This document shows positions 42,801 through 54,256 of a stretch of 64,000 bases of DNA, piece after piece. The stretch's first letter is position 1, and each line of letters starts with the position of its first letter. A program made the translations under genes and the position numbers. The DNA lies in contig QJNS01000045.1 in assembly GCA_004154925.1 (NCBI GenBank), forward strand, positions 248,001 to 312,000, read 5' to 3'. Under the pieces are notes generated by a model, which had not been told where the DNA came from, did no database searches, and saw nothing but the letters and a program-made list of their open reading frames with translations. The stretch comes from Monosporascus cannonballus. Taxonomy: Eukaryota; Ascomycota; Sordariomycetes; Xylariales.

Positions 42801-45800
42801 ATATGTCCGGTAGGCATACGACAGATATGTGTGACTTGCAGCTACAATGCGCCTCCTGTACAGCAGCAAACCTGTCCGGACCGACGTATCTGTCATTACC
42901 GTTTTGTGATGCACGGCATCCTCTCTTCTTGCGTCATTTGGAGTCGGTAGAGGTCGGATGAAGTGCGCCGCGCTGCGATTCCGCTAATCTTGCAGTGACC
43001 CATCAGGACTGCGGCCCAACCTGCGGCCACTGGTTCTATGGCGCCAGAATGCCTAATAATGGAACGAGGCCTGGGGAGTATGCTTAGCTGGTGAATCCAG
43101 GTACAGACAAGGTACCAGTCCGTGCAGGGGTGTCGGACGGGAATTGAACTGTCTCCGCGGGCCAGTTATCCATGAAACTTTCATCACAGCCAGACTCTGC
43201 GTTGCCTAGGGCTTGATCCTGCATTTCCGCAAAGGGCACCCATGCTTTCCTTTAACATTTACGCGCAAGCAGCATGCAAGACGAGTATCCATCACAGCTC
43301 CGAAACTGGCTCCGTTCCCTCCCTCAACGGGCGAGTACACCTGGAACTCACGCTGATTGGTCCGTTGTCGCTGCAAATGGCCAAAAAGAAAATCTCTGCC
43401 TTTTCACAGGATACGACTCCACTGCAACTCTGATGCTACTCTCTAAGCCGCCCTTAGCCATCTTGGCGCCCTGTTGGGTTATGATTCGAAGTGGCTCGAT
43501 GAGAAGCGACTGGGCTATTGATAAGACCGAGCCGCCTACCTACTATCAGCCGGCGGCGTCGGGCGATCACATGCTTGGTCCCCACAACTCTAAGGAGTAG
43601 AGAGTGAATCTGGAAGAGCCTCATCTGTCGGTAGCCGTCGCCATTGTTTAACTGCGGATCGTTCTTAAAGATCACCTAAAGTTGGACCGTGAAGCCAAGC
43701 TACCATAGATATCTACATTGCAGCACTTCCAGTTCGGTCGCCGTCGAAGCATCTAGGAGACGACGAGGCCGAGGAATTCTGCACCAGTACGGACAAACGC
43801 GGCTGTGCATGCCATGGATATGGAAGATTCGAAAGACGGTTCAAAGGAACCGGGACATCAAGATTTATCCCCTGCCAAGCCACGGACCAATCAGAGTGCC
43901 GCCAGAGTAACAATTCCCTTCCCGCTCTGATGGCACAGCCAATGACGATGCCTACAACCATGAAATCATGCAACGATCCGGCTGGGGTGCAATAGCAATA
44001 TCGTTCATAATCATCGAATATCACTTGTGATTCGTTGATGAACCTAGAACCGTGAAACCGTGCCACCAGGCTGAACAACCATCCGTCTCAAGGTGGAAGC
44101 CTTTTTAATCTGCATACACGGATTGCGTACACGGATTGCTCCAGTGAACACAACTCTTCCCGACAGGACACCCCTACCTCCTTCACTTGGTTTCCGCCCT
44201 ATGGGGCTTCGATTCGCCGAAACCTTGGCTGGACTCCTGTACACTCGACCCATTGTTTTATTGTAGGAGCCAGGTGTTTATGGAGCTCATGGGCTGACTA
44301 TTACATGGTGCCTCAAGTATCCATCTCTAACTGCTAGGAAGATAAAATAGTCTATCGCAAACACATCTCGGAAAGGTTTAAGACCCCTCCCAGAATAAAA
44401 TAAGGCGTCGAGTGTGCCTCGCGTGGTTAATCAAGCCACCAAATCTCTAGTCATATCGGCTGCCCATGAACTGCGCCTCAGTTACGCCCGCGTCGCTGAA
44501 TCGTTAATCGGCCTGAGCCTAAACGCTCTGGTAACCCCACCGCCCATCATCCGTTCCCCCACACAAATTCAGTGGTGCTGTGGAGCAATACTTCTCCAAT
44601 CCGTACTCGAAAGTCACTTGCAGTGCCTTCCAGAGCGTGCAAACCACAAGTTCCCACGGATATGTAGTGGTGTTGTTGGTATGTGTAGCTATAACACTGT
44701 GAACTTCAGTCTCATAAAACTTACGAAACCAACATAATAATCCTTGTATAGTCAGAATAGTAAAGAGCAACTCCCACATTTTTGCGATTATTTTTGAAGG
44801 CAATATGAAGGAGTGATATATTGGAAGCGGGAGGGTGCAATTTCTCGGGCGAGCCGGTGAAGCTATAGGCTTTCAGCTACGACACATATGCACAAAGATA
44901 CTTCATCGGCAGAAGTACCAGCCCTGACCTAGCTGTCCAGCACAAGGATACATAATGCGAGGACGGCCGCTCTTTACAACAGGAACTCCGCCTAGCCCTG
45001 GTCCACATGGCCAGACAAGGCAGCCTAGCGTCTAATAAAAATAGCGACCACTGCCTTCTCGAATTTTGCTCGAAGCTCTGCTCCGACAGATAGTCGGATT
45101 CCCTATGAAGCCAAGCATTGCCAAGCCTGCCACAGGAGGTCTCCATCTAAGCTTTAGATCAACTTCGAGTTACCGCCATTCCCGCATTCTTCGTAATGAA
45201 GGATGTTGTGCAGCCCCGTCGACGCCGGCTTTCAGGTGATGGCGCAGGGGAGTGTAAGGCCTTTGCAGGCTCCGGGCAGAGATAGCTCTGGCAAATCTGC
45301 TCACGGTTCCTGATTGCCCGCTAAAGTGCCTGAATTAGGTAGTTTAACTAGAAGTCACGCGTTTTGAGGCCCAGATCCAGGCATGAACCATGCCCGTTGG
45401 GCACTATAGCAGCCAACCAACTATCCAAGGCACCCTCTCTAGGCTCGCCTGCGGTGGGCCCCCGCCCCCCCCCCCCTCCCCGTGAATTCCGGCCGTTAGA
45501 GCGGCGGATGGGCCGGTTGCCCATTGTACGGCTTGCGAATCCAACAACGAAGGATGCGCCCCTCGAATCATCTCCGGAATTACCGGATGACCGTACCCGC
45601 TCCCTACAGCGAGGCCGATCTGGAACCGGTGGTCTCGGATCAATACAATCCCCTGGATCGCATGGCGTGATCATGTGGGCGCAAGTCCATTGCTTGATAT
45701 CAAGACGCTCCTGTTCCAGAAAACTGGACCCCAACGGCCCTAGAATTATGGGCCCGTTCGTCCCGGCCTATGCAAGAGAATCTTGGTCTTATTGTTCGTG

Positions 45801-47817
45801 CGTTTTTGTGTTGAGCGGGCCCGACCACTTTTTGCCCATTTTAGCCCCTATCGTGCGGGATAGCATATGCTGGTTTGGTTGAGAAATTTACCAAGAAGTT
45901 CATCTATAATCCGTTCCGACTTACGGAGTCCTTACATCTAATTTTTCCGCCGCACAAATGCGGTGATTGTCATATGCGATAGGACATATAGAAGGAACTC
46001 TCCCAGGGGCCCGTTCCTTGTGGATCGTACTAACAACAAAACAAGGATTCGACTCTATGGCCCCCGGCAGGAAACCTGGCTGTTTCAACGTTCTTATTAC
46101 CTTTTCTGGTTACGCCTCCGCCATGATGGCATTGTGATTTCAAAATTCCAAGACAGCCTTATAGCTTTGTGGGGTTGTCTCCCAGTCTCCGTAGCGGAGG
46201 TCCAGCCTCGCTTCTACTCCCGGAGTACGTACAAACCTGGCGCAAGCGGGAGGTAGAGAACAAAAAAGGAGCCTAGAAACCCTATTGGACGTTTCAACAA
46301 ACCACACCGGCCGGCACTTTAGTTTGCCAGATTCGCCCCGGGTGGGATCTTCCCGTCCACCAGTCCGGATTCGTGAGCGTGGTAAGAACCACTACCCACA
46401 CGCCGTAATGACTTGTCACATTCGAAGCCCCTGAGGAACCCCGCCCTTGCTTATACGTGTGTTCACCTATGCATTTCTACATATGCGCGCTTCTCGCCAC
46501 ATAGCTTGCTGCATGGCACTGTATGGGGGTTATGACCGGCATCCGTTGGCGGGGCCATGGGAATGCTCTTGAACATTCGCCCACCATGCGGCGGCAACGC
46601 CCGCGTCTGGGTGTTCTGCCTCGTTGCTTATAGGTTAGTCACCACTCATGGGGGTCATGCCATCTTCACACGCACAATCCCCGTCTCGGCGAGTAATCTA
46701 CCTTTGTACAAACCAGTTATGATCATAAAGGACGTTTGGCGGTCAGGACAAGAGCAAGCATGCAGGCAAACATACATGGCCCTGTTATTCCCTATCCGTC
46801 CCACATTATCTCCTGCATACCCGCTTCGGAGATTCCCTCCGCACCCTCGCAAATATGAAGCAAGAAGAGACGAGGATAGAACTTTAAGCCACTATACCGG
46901 ATCCGCGTACGTCGAAGCCGAGCCGGCAGGGCAGGCAGACGTGGTGTAGGCTGACTGAACAAGCACGCATAAGCGCAATCAAGACAAGTACTTGTAGCAG
47001 CAACCGCGTGCCTGAATTTCCGGTGAGACCCCTGAGAGACACAGGGCACCAACAAAAGAGAGGGGAAAAGAAAACTTCTGGAAACATGTAGAAGAAAAAG
47101 AAGCTGCTGTGGTATCATATGCGCGTGATATCACTAGGGGCGTTGGCGTCGACAGGGCTGTCCAGGGGGATTCCCCAGGTTCTAGCGTGATACCTTATGT
47201 CCGGAAGGAAGAATAGGGTATAACGATCCCAAAAAGAAGGGGCTACGGGACAACTAGAACATACATGCATGCGAGGTAGGCTATGTATACGACCTAGGAT
47301 CTAGCGTCGATTGCTTTATACATAGTTCGCCTTAGGGTTGCTAGAGCAGGTCACGAACGCGCTAATTCCTACGCGCTGTGGGGATGGTCTCGCTCCCCAA
47401 ACCCGGCCCCTCGGGCTATCTCTGTGATTACTTCTGCCAAGCACCTAAGGTCCTCCTGGATCTCGTTCAGTAATAAAACATTGTCGCTGATGTAATGCTC
47501 TGTAATGATGCGCCGCTGCGCCGCGCTGCGCGGCCGGCCAGCCTTGCCTTCCGCGCTTGCTTGCTCGTTCGGCGGTGTTTCATGGCTACTCTATCGGTTT
47601 CCCGTCTCCGAAGCCTCAGCTTCTTCTTTGCTACCCCCAGAACAAAGGTGAAACATGGGAGTTCTTCTCAGCTGATTAACTTCAGGTCCATGGCCATGAC
47701 GAGGGGGGAGGGTCCCCATGGTAGAGACCATCGTCAGCTGTGCGGGTTCGGAGGCGCTCCTGTTGCCGCAATGCTTGAATTGTCGTTCCAGCCACATACA
47801 GCCCTGATACGCCAGGC
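36834..47817. other. Gene desert, 11 kb
   Basis: No credible gene was found. Open frames reach only about 100-170 codons (for example 45364-45882 plus, overlapped by an equally open frame on the other strand) and lack recognisable motifs. Base composition drifts: AT-rich around 40430-40560, C-rich at 45460-45480. Small repeats are present, including TTTTTTTGGGTTTTTTTTTGG at about 37751-37771. The MOSC 3' flank is at the left end and the Vip1 3' flank at the right. This could be old, mutated transposon DNA or a rapidly diverging accessory interval; the sequence alone does not decide. Confidence 0.45.
45465..45481. repeat. Poly-C tract
   Basis: A C-run with one G and one T interruption lies in the gene desert. 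Homopolymer length here may also be affected by sequencing error. Confidence 0.8.
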
Positions 47818-50800
47818 CTAGTTGCCTGAGTGGTCCGGCTGGTCTTCCGCGGGACCTGGATCAACCTTGTCAGGTTGGTCGGCTTCCACTGACGTCGAGG
47901 CTGGAGGTTCAGGCTCCGTTGGGTCCCTGTCTAATATGTCGGCAGTTGTTGTATCCCCCGAGCTTCCTTTCTCAGCCGCGTCCGCCTCTGAGTTATGGTG
48001 CTCTTTTTCCTGGAACGTGAAGGCATCCGACAGGTTGACAGCCAGGAATGTCTTGGGTAGTTTGACTCTGAAAATGGCGTGACAGTCAGTAAAAGCTACG
48101 GGACCGCACGGAAATCACGACATGGTCATTATTTGGTTTTCATGTCTCCTCGTCCTCCGCGACTTACTGGTGAAACTTGGCCCTCAGGGTCTCAATAACC
48201 TTCTTCCAGTCGCCATGAGGCGTTAGGCTCCTTCGCGGGGCACATCCGATACAATGCTTGCTATCCAGTTGGATATCTAGCGGATCATAGATGTGGCAGC
48301 CAGGACTAATAGTAATGCGGATGCTGTAGTTGAAAGTCGGATGACCGGGGGGATACTGTGCGTCCGCCGCAGGCTTGTTCTCGGACTCGTACAGCTCGAA
48401 ACAGATCTGTGAGAGGTAGTCGAGCTCGGGAATTGCTCTCCGGTTGATCTTCGTCTCGATGCCACCCTCGAGGATGCAGTTGAGTAGAGTGTAGATGTGC
48501 GACTCCTTGGTGAAGTAGAAGAACGACTTGGCATCGTCAGATGCCTGCATCTCCTCGAGATCTTGGACGATTTCTTTGAGCAAAGGGAGAGACGTAAGGA
48601 GTCCGATCTCAAGCTGCGTCGCAACGTGTTAGCTAGGAATTCTACCGAATCTTCGCAATGTTCTCACCTTCTCGGTATCTGAAATGCCGTATTCTTGCGG
48701 GCATATAAAGTCGAATAACACCTTTGCCAACTGATACAGCTCCCGAAGAGGCTCGAATCGGACGTCTGTCTTTGCCTTTGTTGGGCCGTTGCCCCCCTTG
48801 TATAAGTGAAAATATTGTTCGGCCGGCGCAACATCATCGGGATGTTTCATCCACGACCGCCTTCTGAATAGCCTCCTAACCGATCTCTGGGCTTCGGACA
48901 TCTCGACTTGACTAGGCATGTCCGGCCTGTCGGGCTTCTCTGATCTCTCTCCAGGTGGCGAGACGAGAGTTTGGCTCTTGTCCGACCTGTTATCGGCTGT
49001 TTTGCCGCCTTCTTCGCCATTCCTCGGTGTGGCCTTGCCGTCACGACTAACCATGATACCGAATTCCTCCTCGAGCATATGCTTAGGAGGAGTGAAAACC
49101 CATTCAAGAAATTGGCGGTTGTGAAGCGCGTCGAATTTCATGGTGTCATAGAGCTCGGAGATCTTACTGGGATCGACCTTCTCGTGATCACAGAACTCCG
49201 CGAAGAGCTTTTCCCAACGCTCGCGGAATAGTTCTGCGTCCTCTCCACAGCACCAACGTGCCTGGATGGCGTTGATGGCGTTGACTTGGGAAAGCGACGG
49301 AATCGACGTGGTCGAAACTTCTGCACTGGACTTCTCGGAGCTGTGGTTGTTGATGGCGTTGAGCGAGCTGACGGCGCCACTGTACAGCTTGTTGTAATTA
49401 TGCTGCATAACACGGCGATGGAAGTTCATCAATTGCACAACTCGTGTCTGTACTTCTGACGGCTCAGGCATCCCTTCCGGCCAAGCAAATTGTGGCGGAC
49501 GCTCGTTGCCTTTCCGCAGCAGACCCTTGAGCTTCTTCTTGACTTTATCCATCTCGTCCTTTGCTGCGTTCGAATCATCAAGCAGGTCTTTTCGTATCGT
49601 GATAAAGTCATGGGGGATCTCCTTCTTGTCCAGAAAGGATGCCGCCCAAATTTGGGCGCTTGTAGTGACTCGACGCTCGGAGCTACTGAAGACATGTACC
49701 TCTTCGAGGATATGTTTATTCAGTAGTAGGTAGTCATTCCGCATGTTCTGTGCTAGTTCTTGAGCTTGATACCGAGCTGAGTGTGTGGGTTCGCCTCCCC
49801 ATTTGACGATAAGCTGTAACTTGTCCAGGACGAGGCTGTTCTCTGCAGCTGTAAATTTTGACATAGTCACCCCAGACATCGAATCCTGACGTCTCGGCGC
49901 GCCCACTGGCCGGACATTACCGTCAGCAGCAGCACTGTCTTTGTGAGAACTCCCTCTCGTCTCCATTACCTCATCTGTGCGGATTTGAGTCTCGGGGACT
50001 ACATCTTGCTCCGCCTCTCCGTGCAAAGTGTCCGCGATGTCCGACTCTAGCCCAACCCCTTCGATAACCTTAGGCGTCGCTTCGTGGGTAGCTTCAGCTG
50101 TCCTCTTCTGCCTGAACATCGGCTTTATCTGAACCTTCGTCCCTGCCCAGCCCCCTTTCTTCACTAGGACATTGCGAAGAGCTTTCAGCTTGCTGGGGTC
50201 TTCTTCGCCGGCTTCCAAGGCGATATCCACCGCATCGAGGACGCTGGAAAGAGCTGCCTCCCCGATAAGGAGAACCTCTTCTTGGTGGCCTTTGAGAAGC
50301 TCAATGAACGGTGTTGTGTGAAACGTGAACTTGTATTTCTGCTTTGGCGTACGGTCCGCATGTCGTATTACGGACACCATCCCCTTGAGTTTCCACGAGT
50401 GTTTTGGAGGGGGAGGCGGAGGAGTTGGTTGCTGCTCAGGCGGCTCGGGTTCGTCCTCCACGCCTGCCGAAGGCGTTGTTGGTAGAGTAGGCGGAGCCAT
50501 AGCTGGGACGCTCTTGGGAGAGCCGCCTGCCGAACTAGAGACAGTATTCAATATACTGTTCTGTATCCGCGCTGCAATACCCGCTGCACCTGACTCGGAT
50601 TTCGCCGGGGACGCGACACCTCGGGGAGTAGGCTCGTCTGTGTTCGAATTCGCCAATTCCTCGGGCGATTGGACGGGGACATTACCCGTCGGTTTCGCCT
50701 GACCTGATTGCGATGCTACGTTTTGCGCCTCCTTATCCTTCCCGGCCACGGCTTTCGCAAACGGATCGCTCACATCGGAAATCGCAGGAGACGGGATCGA

Positions 50801-52819
50801 TATCAACCCACCTCGACGCATCCTCTCCTTCTTGAACATCTCCTTCAGGATGCTAGCACACTTATCATAGTACCCATCGTTATCCTTCACGAAGCTCCAG
50901 CCATTGACGTCAATCACATAGCTTTTACCACCGGCCCGCAGCAAGTCGAAACCACAAACACGTTGGCCGAACGTGTTCGCAATCTTTGTTGCCATAACTT
51001 TCTCATCGTCAGTAAGGGCCGTGACGTAGCGGACTTCCTTGCCATGGGTATTCCGTCTGACGATGCCGTCAACCACAGGCGACTTTCTCGTCTCGGCGTG
51101 GCAATATTGTGGTCCAACAGTGTAGGCCTTCACGTCCTCCGCATTTACCACTTCCATGAACCTCTCGTAGATAAAGCTACCCTCCGGCTCGGTGATTGCC
51201 CGCGGGACCGTCAGGTCCCGAATATATTCTGAGCTCTTGTTGCCGATTTTCCTGAAAAGCTTCCTGGCGCCGCCACCGGCTGACCGTGGAAAATATATGA
51301 CAATGTTGTGGTCTTCACCGCTTGTCGGCTTTTCCACGAAAGGCTTCTTCAATAATGTGCCATCGACGCTGAGTATATCGCCATCGTCGAGCAATTCGAC
51401 CTTTCTGGGAACACGATAGTGCTCCGGCCCTCTAGGCTCAAGACTGACGCCCGTAACGTCTTTTACATGCTTTATGATGTCTGAAGTCAGGAGCTTGGGC
51501 CCACCGTCACGATTGACCTCGATTCGCTTTGGGGTTGGCACTTGGATCTTGTCAAGAATCCGAAGGCAGAGCCTTCGATCCCAGAGTATCTTTTGCATAG
51601 GCAGGTCGTTGACGCAGAATGGTTTTCGGGCTTTGACATAATTGATGGCCTTCTCGAGTGGGAAGCCATCAGAATAGAATGATATGAGGTAGTCGCATAT
51701 TGGCCAATTCTCTACTTCTGTTGGATCGTTAGCGCTGCATTTACTGCCAAAAGGGAACTTGCTTGACCTACCTTCGTCTAGGATTACTTTGTCCCCGAAC
51801 ACTATGACGTCGAACTCTTGGTTCGCTATTATTCGGTTGAGAATGTTCCTGCTGGGTTTACTTCTGGCCTTGGAGTCTAGCGCGCAGACGCCGATGATGC
51901 CCCACGGTGCTGGCTTGGCTTCTTCCTTGTCCCTGGAATGCAAAGCCCGTTCGCAGCTCGGACTGTGACTACTAGCAGCAGTACTCCCACTGAACCGGCG
52001 CCTAACCCTACTCCGAGATCTAGTCGGCGGTTGAGGTCTCGAGGGCTGGGCCGAGGCCGCTGGAGGGTTCCTTTTGACGTGATCCAGCGGGTTGTTATGG
52101 TTTGAGGGTTGTGTAGTCAACTGAGGACCGCATCCATTAGAAGGTGATTGGGAATTGGAATTGGACGATGTAGTTACGGTCACATTAGACACACCCGCTC
52201 CGGACTGTCCTGGAGAAGGCCCCAACCCTTTCCCAGTCGCCGTAACTCCCGACGCTGACCGCTGATTAGGAGCCGTGTCGCTGCCAGCACCCGACGTAGT
52301 AGAGCTTGGAACACCACGGGCAGATGCGAGGGAGTAAAACGAGGACACCGAAACTCTTTTCGAGCCTTCGGTTTCCGAGAAGGAAGAACGAGGGCTCGCA
52401 GTGTGAGCTGGCAGGTGTTGGCCAAGGCGGAGGTCTTGTGGAGACTGGTACTCCGGTAGGGGCTTCGGGGTGCTCTCAAGACTATCAGTGGCAGATTCAG
52501 CGCTGGCGATCTGCTTTGGGTCCTCCCTCCAAACTTCAGAGGCCGAAGACTCGCGACGACTGCAGGGAAGGGACGAGCGATGGGATTTCAGAGAAAACGT
52601 TGGGGACGGCATCGAAAGGCTTGCAGGCTCGACTGGCGCATCGGTAGTCCCAACGGGCTCCGCATGGCGACCCTTCCCACTACTCGGGAGTATAGAACCG
52701 GCGAAGCTGCCGGTAGATAGAGGGAAAGAAGCGGACCGAGGGGCTGGTGAGAGTCCAGGCCTCTTGCTCGAATTCGAACAGGCCGGGTTAGCATCCAACC
52801 CGGTATCCGACATGTTCAT
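47818..52819 (-). CDS. VIP1: Vip1/Asp1 inositol hexakisphosphate kinase (PPIP5K)
   Basis: Four exons (52819-51772, 51717-48668, 48613-48168, 48067-47818) give 1597 residues. The enzyme makes 1-phosphorylated inositol pyrophosphates and, through its C-terminal histidine-phosphatase-like domain, removes them; in fungi it influences growth form and microtubules. Seen: a disordered Ser/Pro-rich N-terminus of about 300 residues; the ATP-grasp kinase ([84 protein letters not shown]) at about 305-650; a Ser/Pro linker; and a phosphatase domain starting near residue 795 with [15 protein letters not shown]. The C-terminus ends [11 protein letters not shown] plus an acidic tail. Intron 1 is 54 bp, a multiple of three without an in-frame stop (finding); intron 2 is also 54 bp but has stops; intron 3 is 100 bp. 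All joins restore family motifs. Confidence 0.93.
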
Positions 52820-54256
52820 CTACCAGAGTTTTTCGTGTAGTCCTTAACCCTAAGTCCAATGGGAAAATGTCACGGGGGTTCTTAAGCAACGTTTGACTGA
52901 AAGCTTGAGGTCCCCGACCAAGATATAGAACGTCAGTCTGGGCGACTCAAAGTATTCTGGCTAGTCGGGACGGCTCGACTGCGATCGGGACTAATAACAG
53001 CCGCCACCTGTGCCCTTTTATTCTGCGGTGGCAATTCGGGCGGTGTCGTACCTGTTGACCCTCTCTAACTAGCCTTCTTAGCTGCGTTCACAAGGCTTCT
53101 GAGGATCCAAACAGGTGGAGAAGAACTACAGCTAACATGGATCTTCCAGTGGCAACACCCGAGGAGATAATCTTGCAATGTATGTAATCACAAATCCATA
53201 CGTCTCGTCCTCTCAAGGTAGCGACTTCGCAGTAATTCGGACGCAAGTCTAACTCTAGGTATAACCAGATAATTATGCGATTGCCCGACAGCGGGTAACG
53301 CCAATTCAACAAATGGTGGGATCTGACGGTAGGTAAATAGAATTTCCCTGGGTCGTAACTCGCAGCTATCCGTGGGTCCAGAGGAGCAGGGGAAAAAAAC
53401 TTTATACAGGCGACGATCAGGAGAAGGAATGTAGAAGAAGCTCAATGGTTCGCTGAATGAGAGAGTATTACGTATGCCCCGAGGAATTTGGAGGAAGAAG
53501 GAGTGCAAGAGTTCAAATAATATTTCTTTTCAATTTTCCCCATCTAAGGTTGTCGTGGTACCTGATAGAGCATGCTCCCACGATATATGTGCAGGACGTT
53601 CCCGGTGACGTTTGACTAGCAGACGGTGATCCTATCAATGCTATCAGGACGAATTAAAAGATCCGCACGTCTGTGTTGTCACTCTGCAAGAAATCTTGGC
53701 GAGCCGCAATACCGGGCCTTTACTTCGTAGGTTTCTAGGTAATCTTATCGTATCCCTCCGGTTACGGTAAGGTCATACAGTAGTAGCCGGTAACTACATT
53801 TTCGGTTTAGCTCTGGTATAAATGTAAGATCCGTTGCCAGTCACATAACGCGAATTAGACATTTTATGGAGTATACCGCTGTTTAAGTTAGCGTCTTTGC
53901 CGCTACCGGGTTACTGTGTGACCTTTGTCGCAGCCAGGAAGATAAACATATAAAAAAATAAAATAGGTGGGGCAGTTGCTGTTATCTTTGCATTCGGAGA
54001 GGCCAAGAAAACGCAAGAAAATGCGCCGACCACCTTCACGTTAGCTAAAAATTCCAGTCTCCCACCGCGGCCAGAACCCCCCCCCCCCAAAAAAAAGGCT
54101 TCATTGAAGGAGAAACTAGCAAAGTAGGTGTACGAAAAAGGAAAAGGAAGAGAAGAAAGGAAAGTAAACGAAAATCGTAGTGTGGTTCAATCGGGGTATG
54201 AGTTTGGAGGCCTGTCGCAACTATTTCCACGGCTGCCCGCCATATACAACGTCCCC
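52820..54256. promoter_or_regulatory. Divergent promoter region, VIP1 and UTP21
   Basis: About 1.4 kb lies between the two 5' ends. A C12-A8 homopolymer junction lies at 54077-54096, about 160 bp before the UTP21 start, and an A-rich GGAAAAGGAAGAG tract at 54135-54165. No gene was seen in the interval. Confidence 0.45.
54077..54096. repeat. Poly-C/poly-A homopolymer junction in the UTP21 upstream region
   Basis: About twelve C followed by eight A. Such tracts can exclude nucleosomes in promoters; that role is inferred from position only. Confidence 0.8.

Noticed and set aside
43100..43175. tRNA-like sequence on the minus strand with a TTCAATTCC box-B look-alike
   Set aside because: The bases flanking the putative T-loop do not pair (GACAG against CCCGT), no acceptor stem of seven pairs forms and no A box is present.
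45364..45882. 172-codon plus-strand open frame in the gene desert
   Set aside because: An equally long frame is open on the opposite strand, there are no recognisable motifs, and composition suggests GC-rich chance openness.
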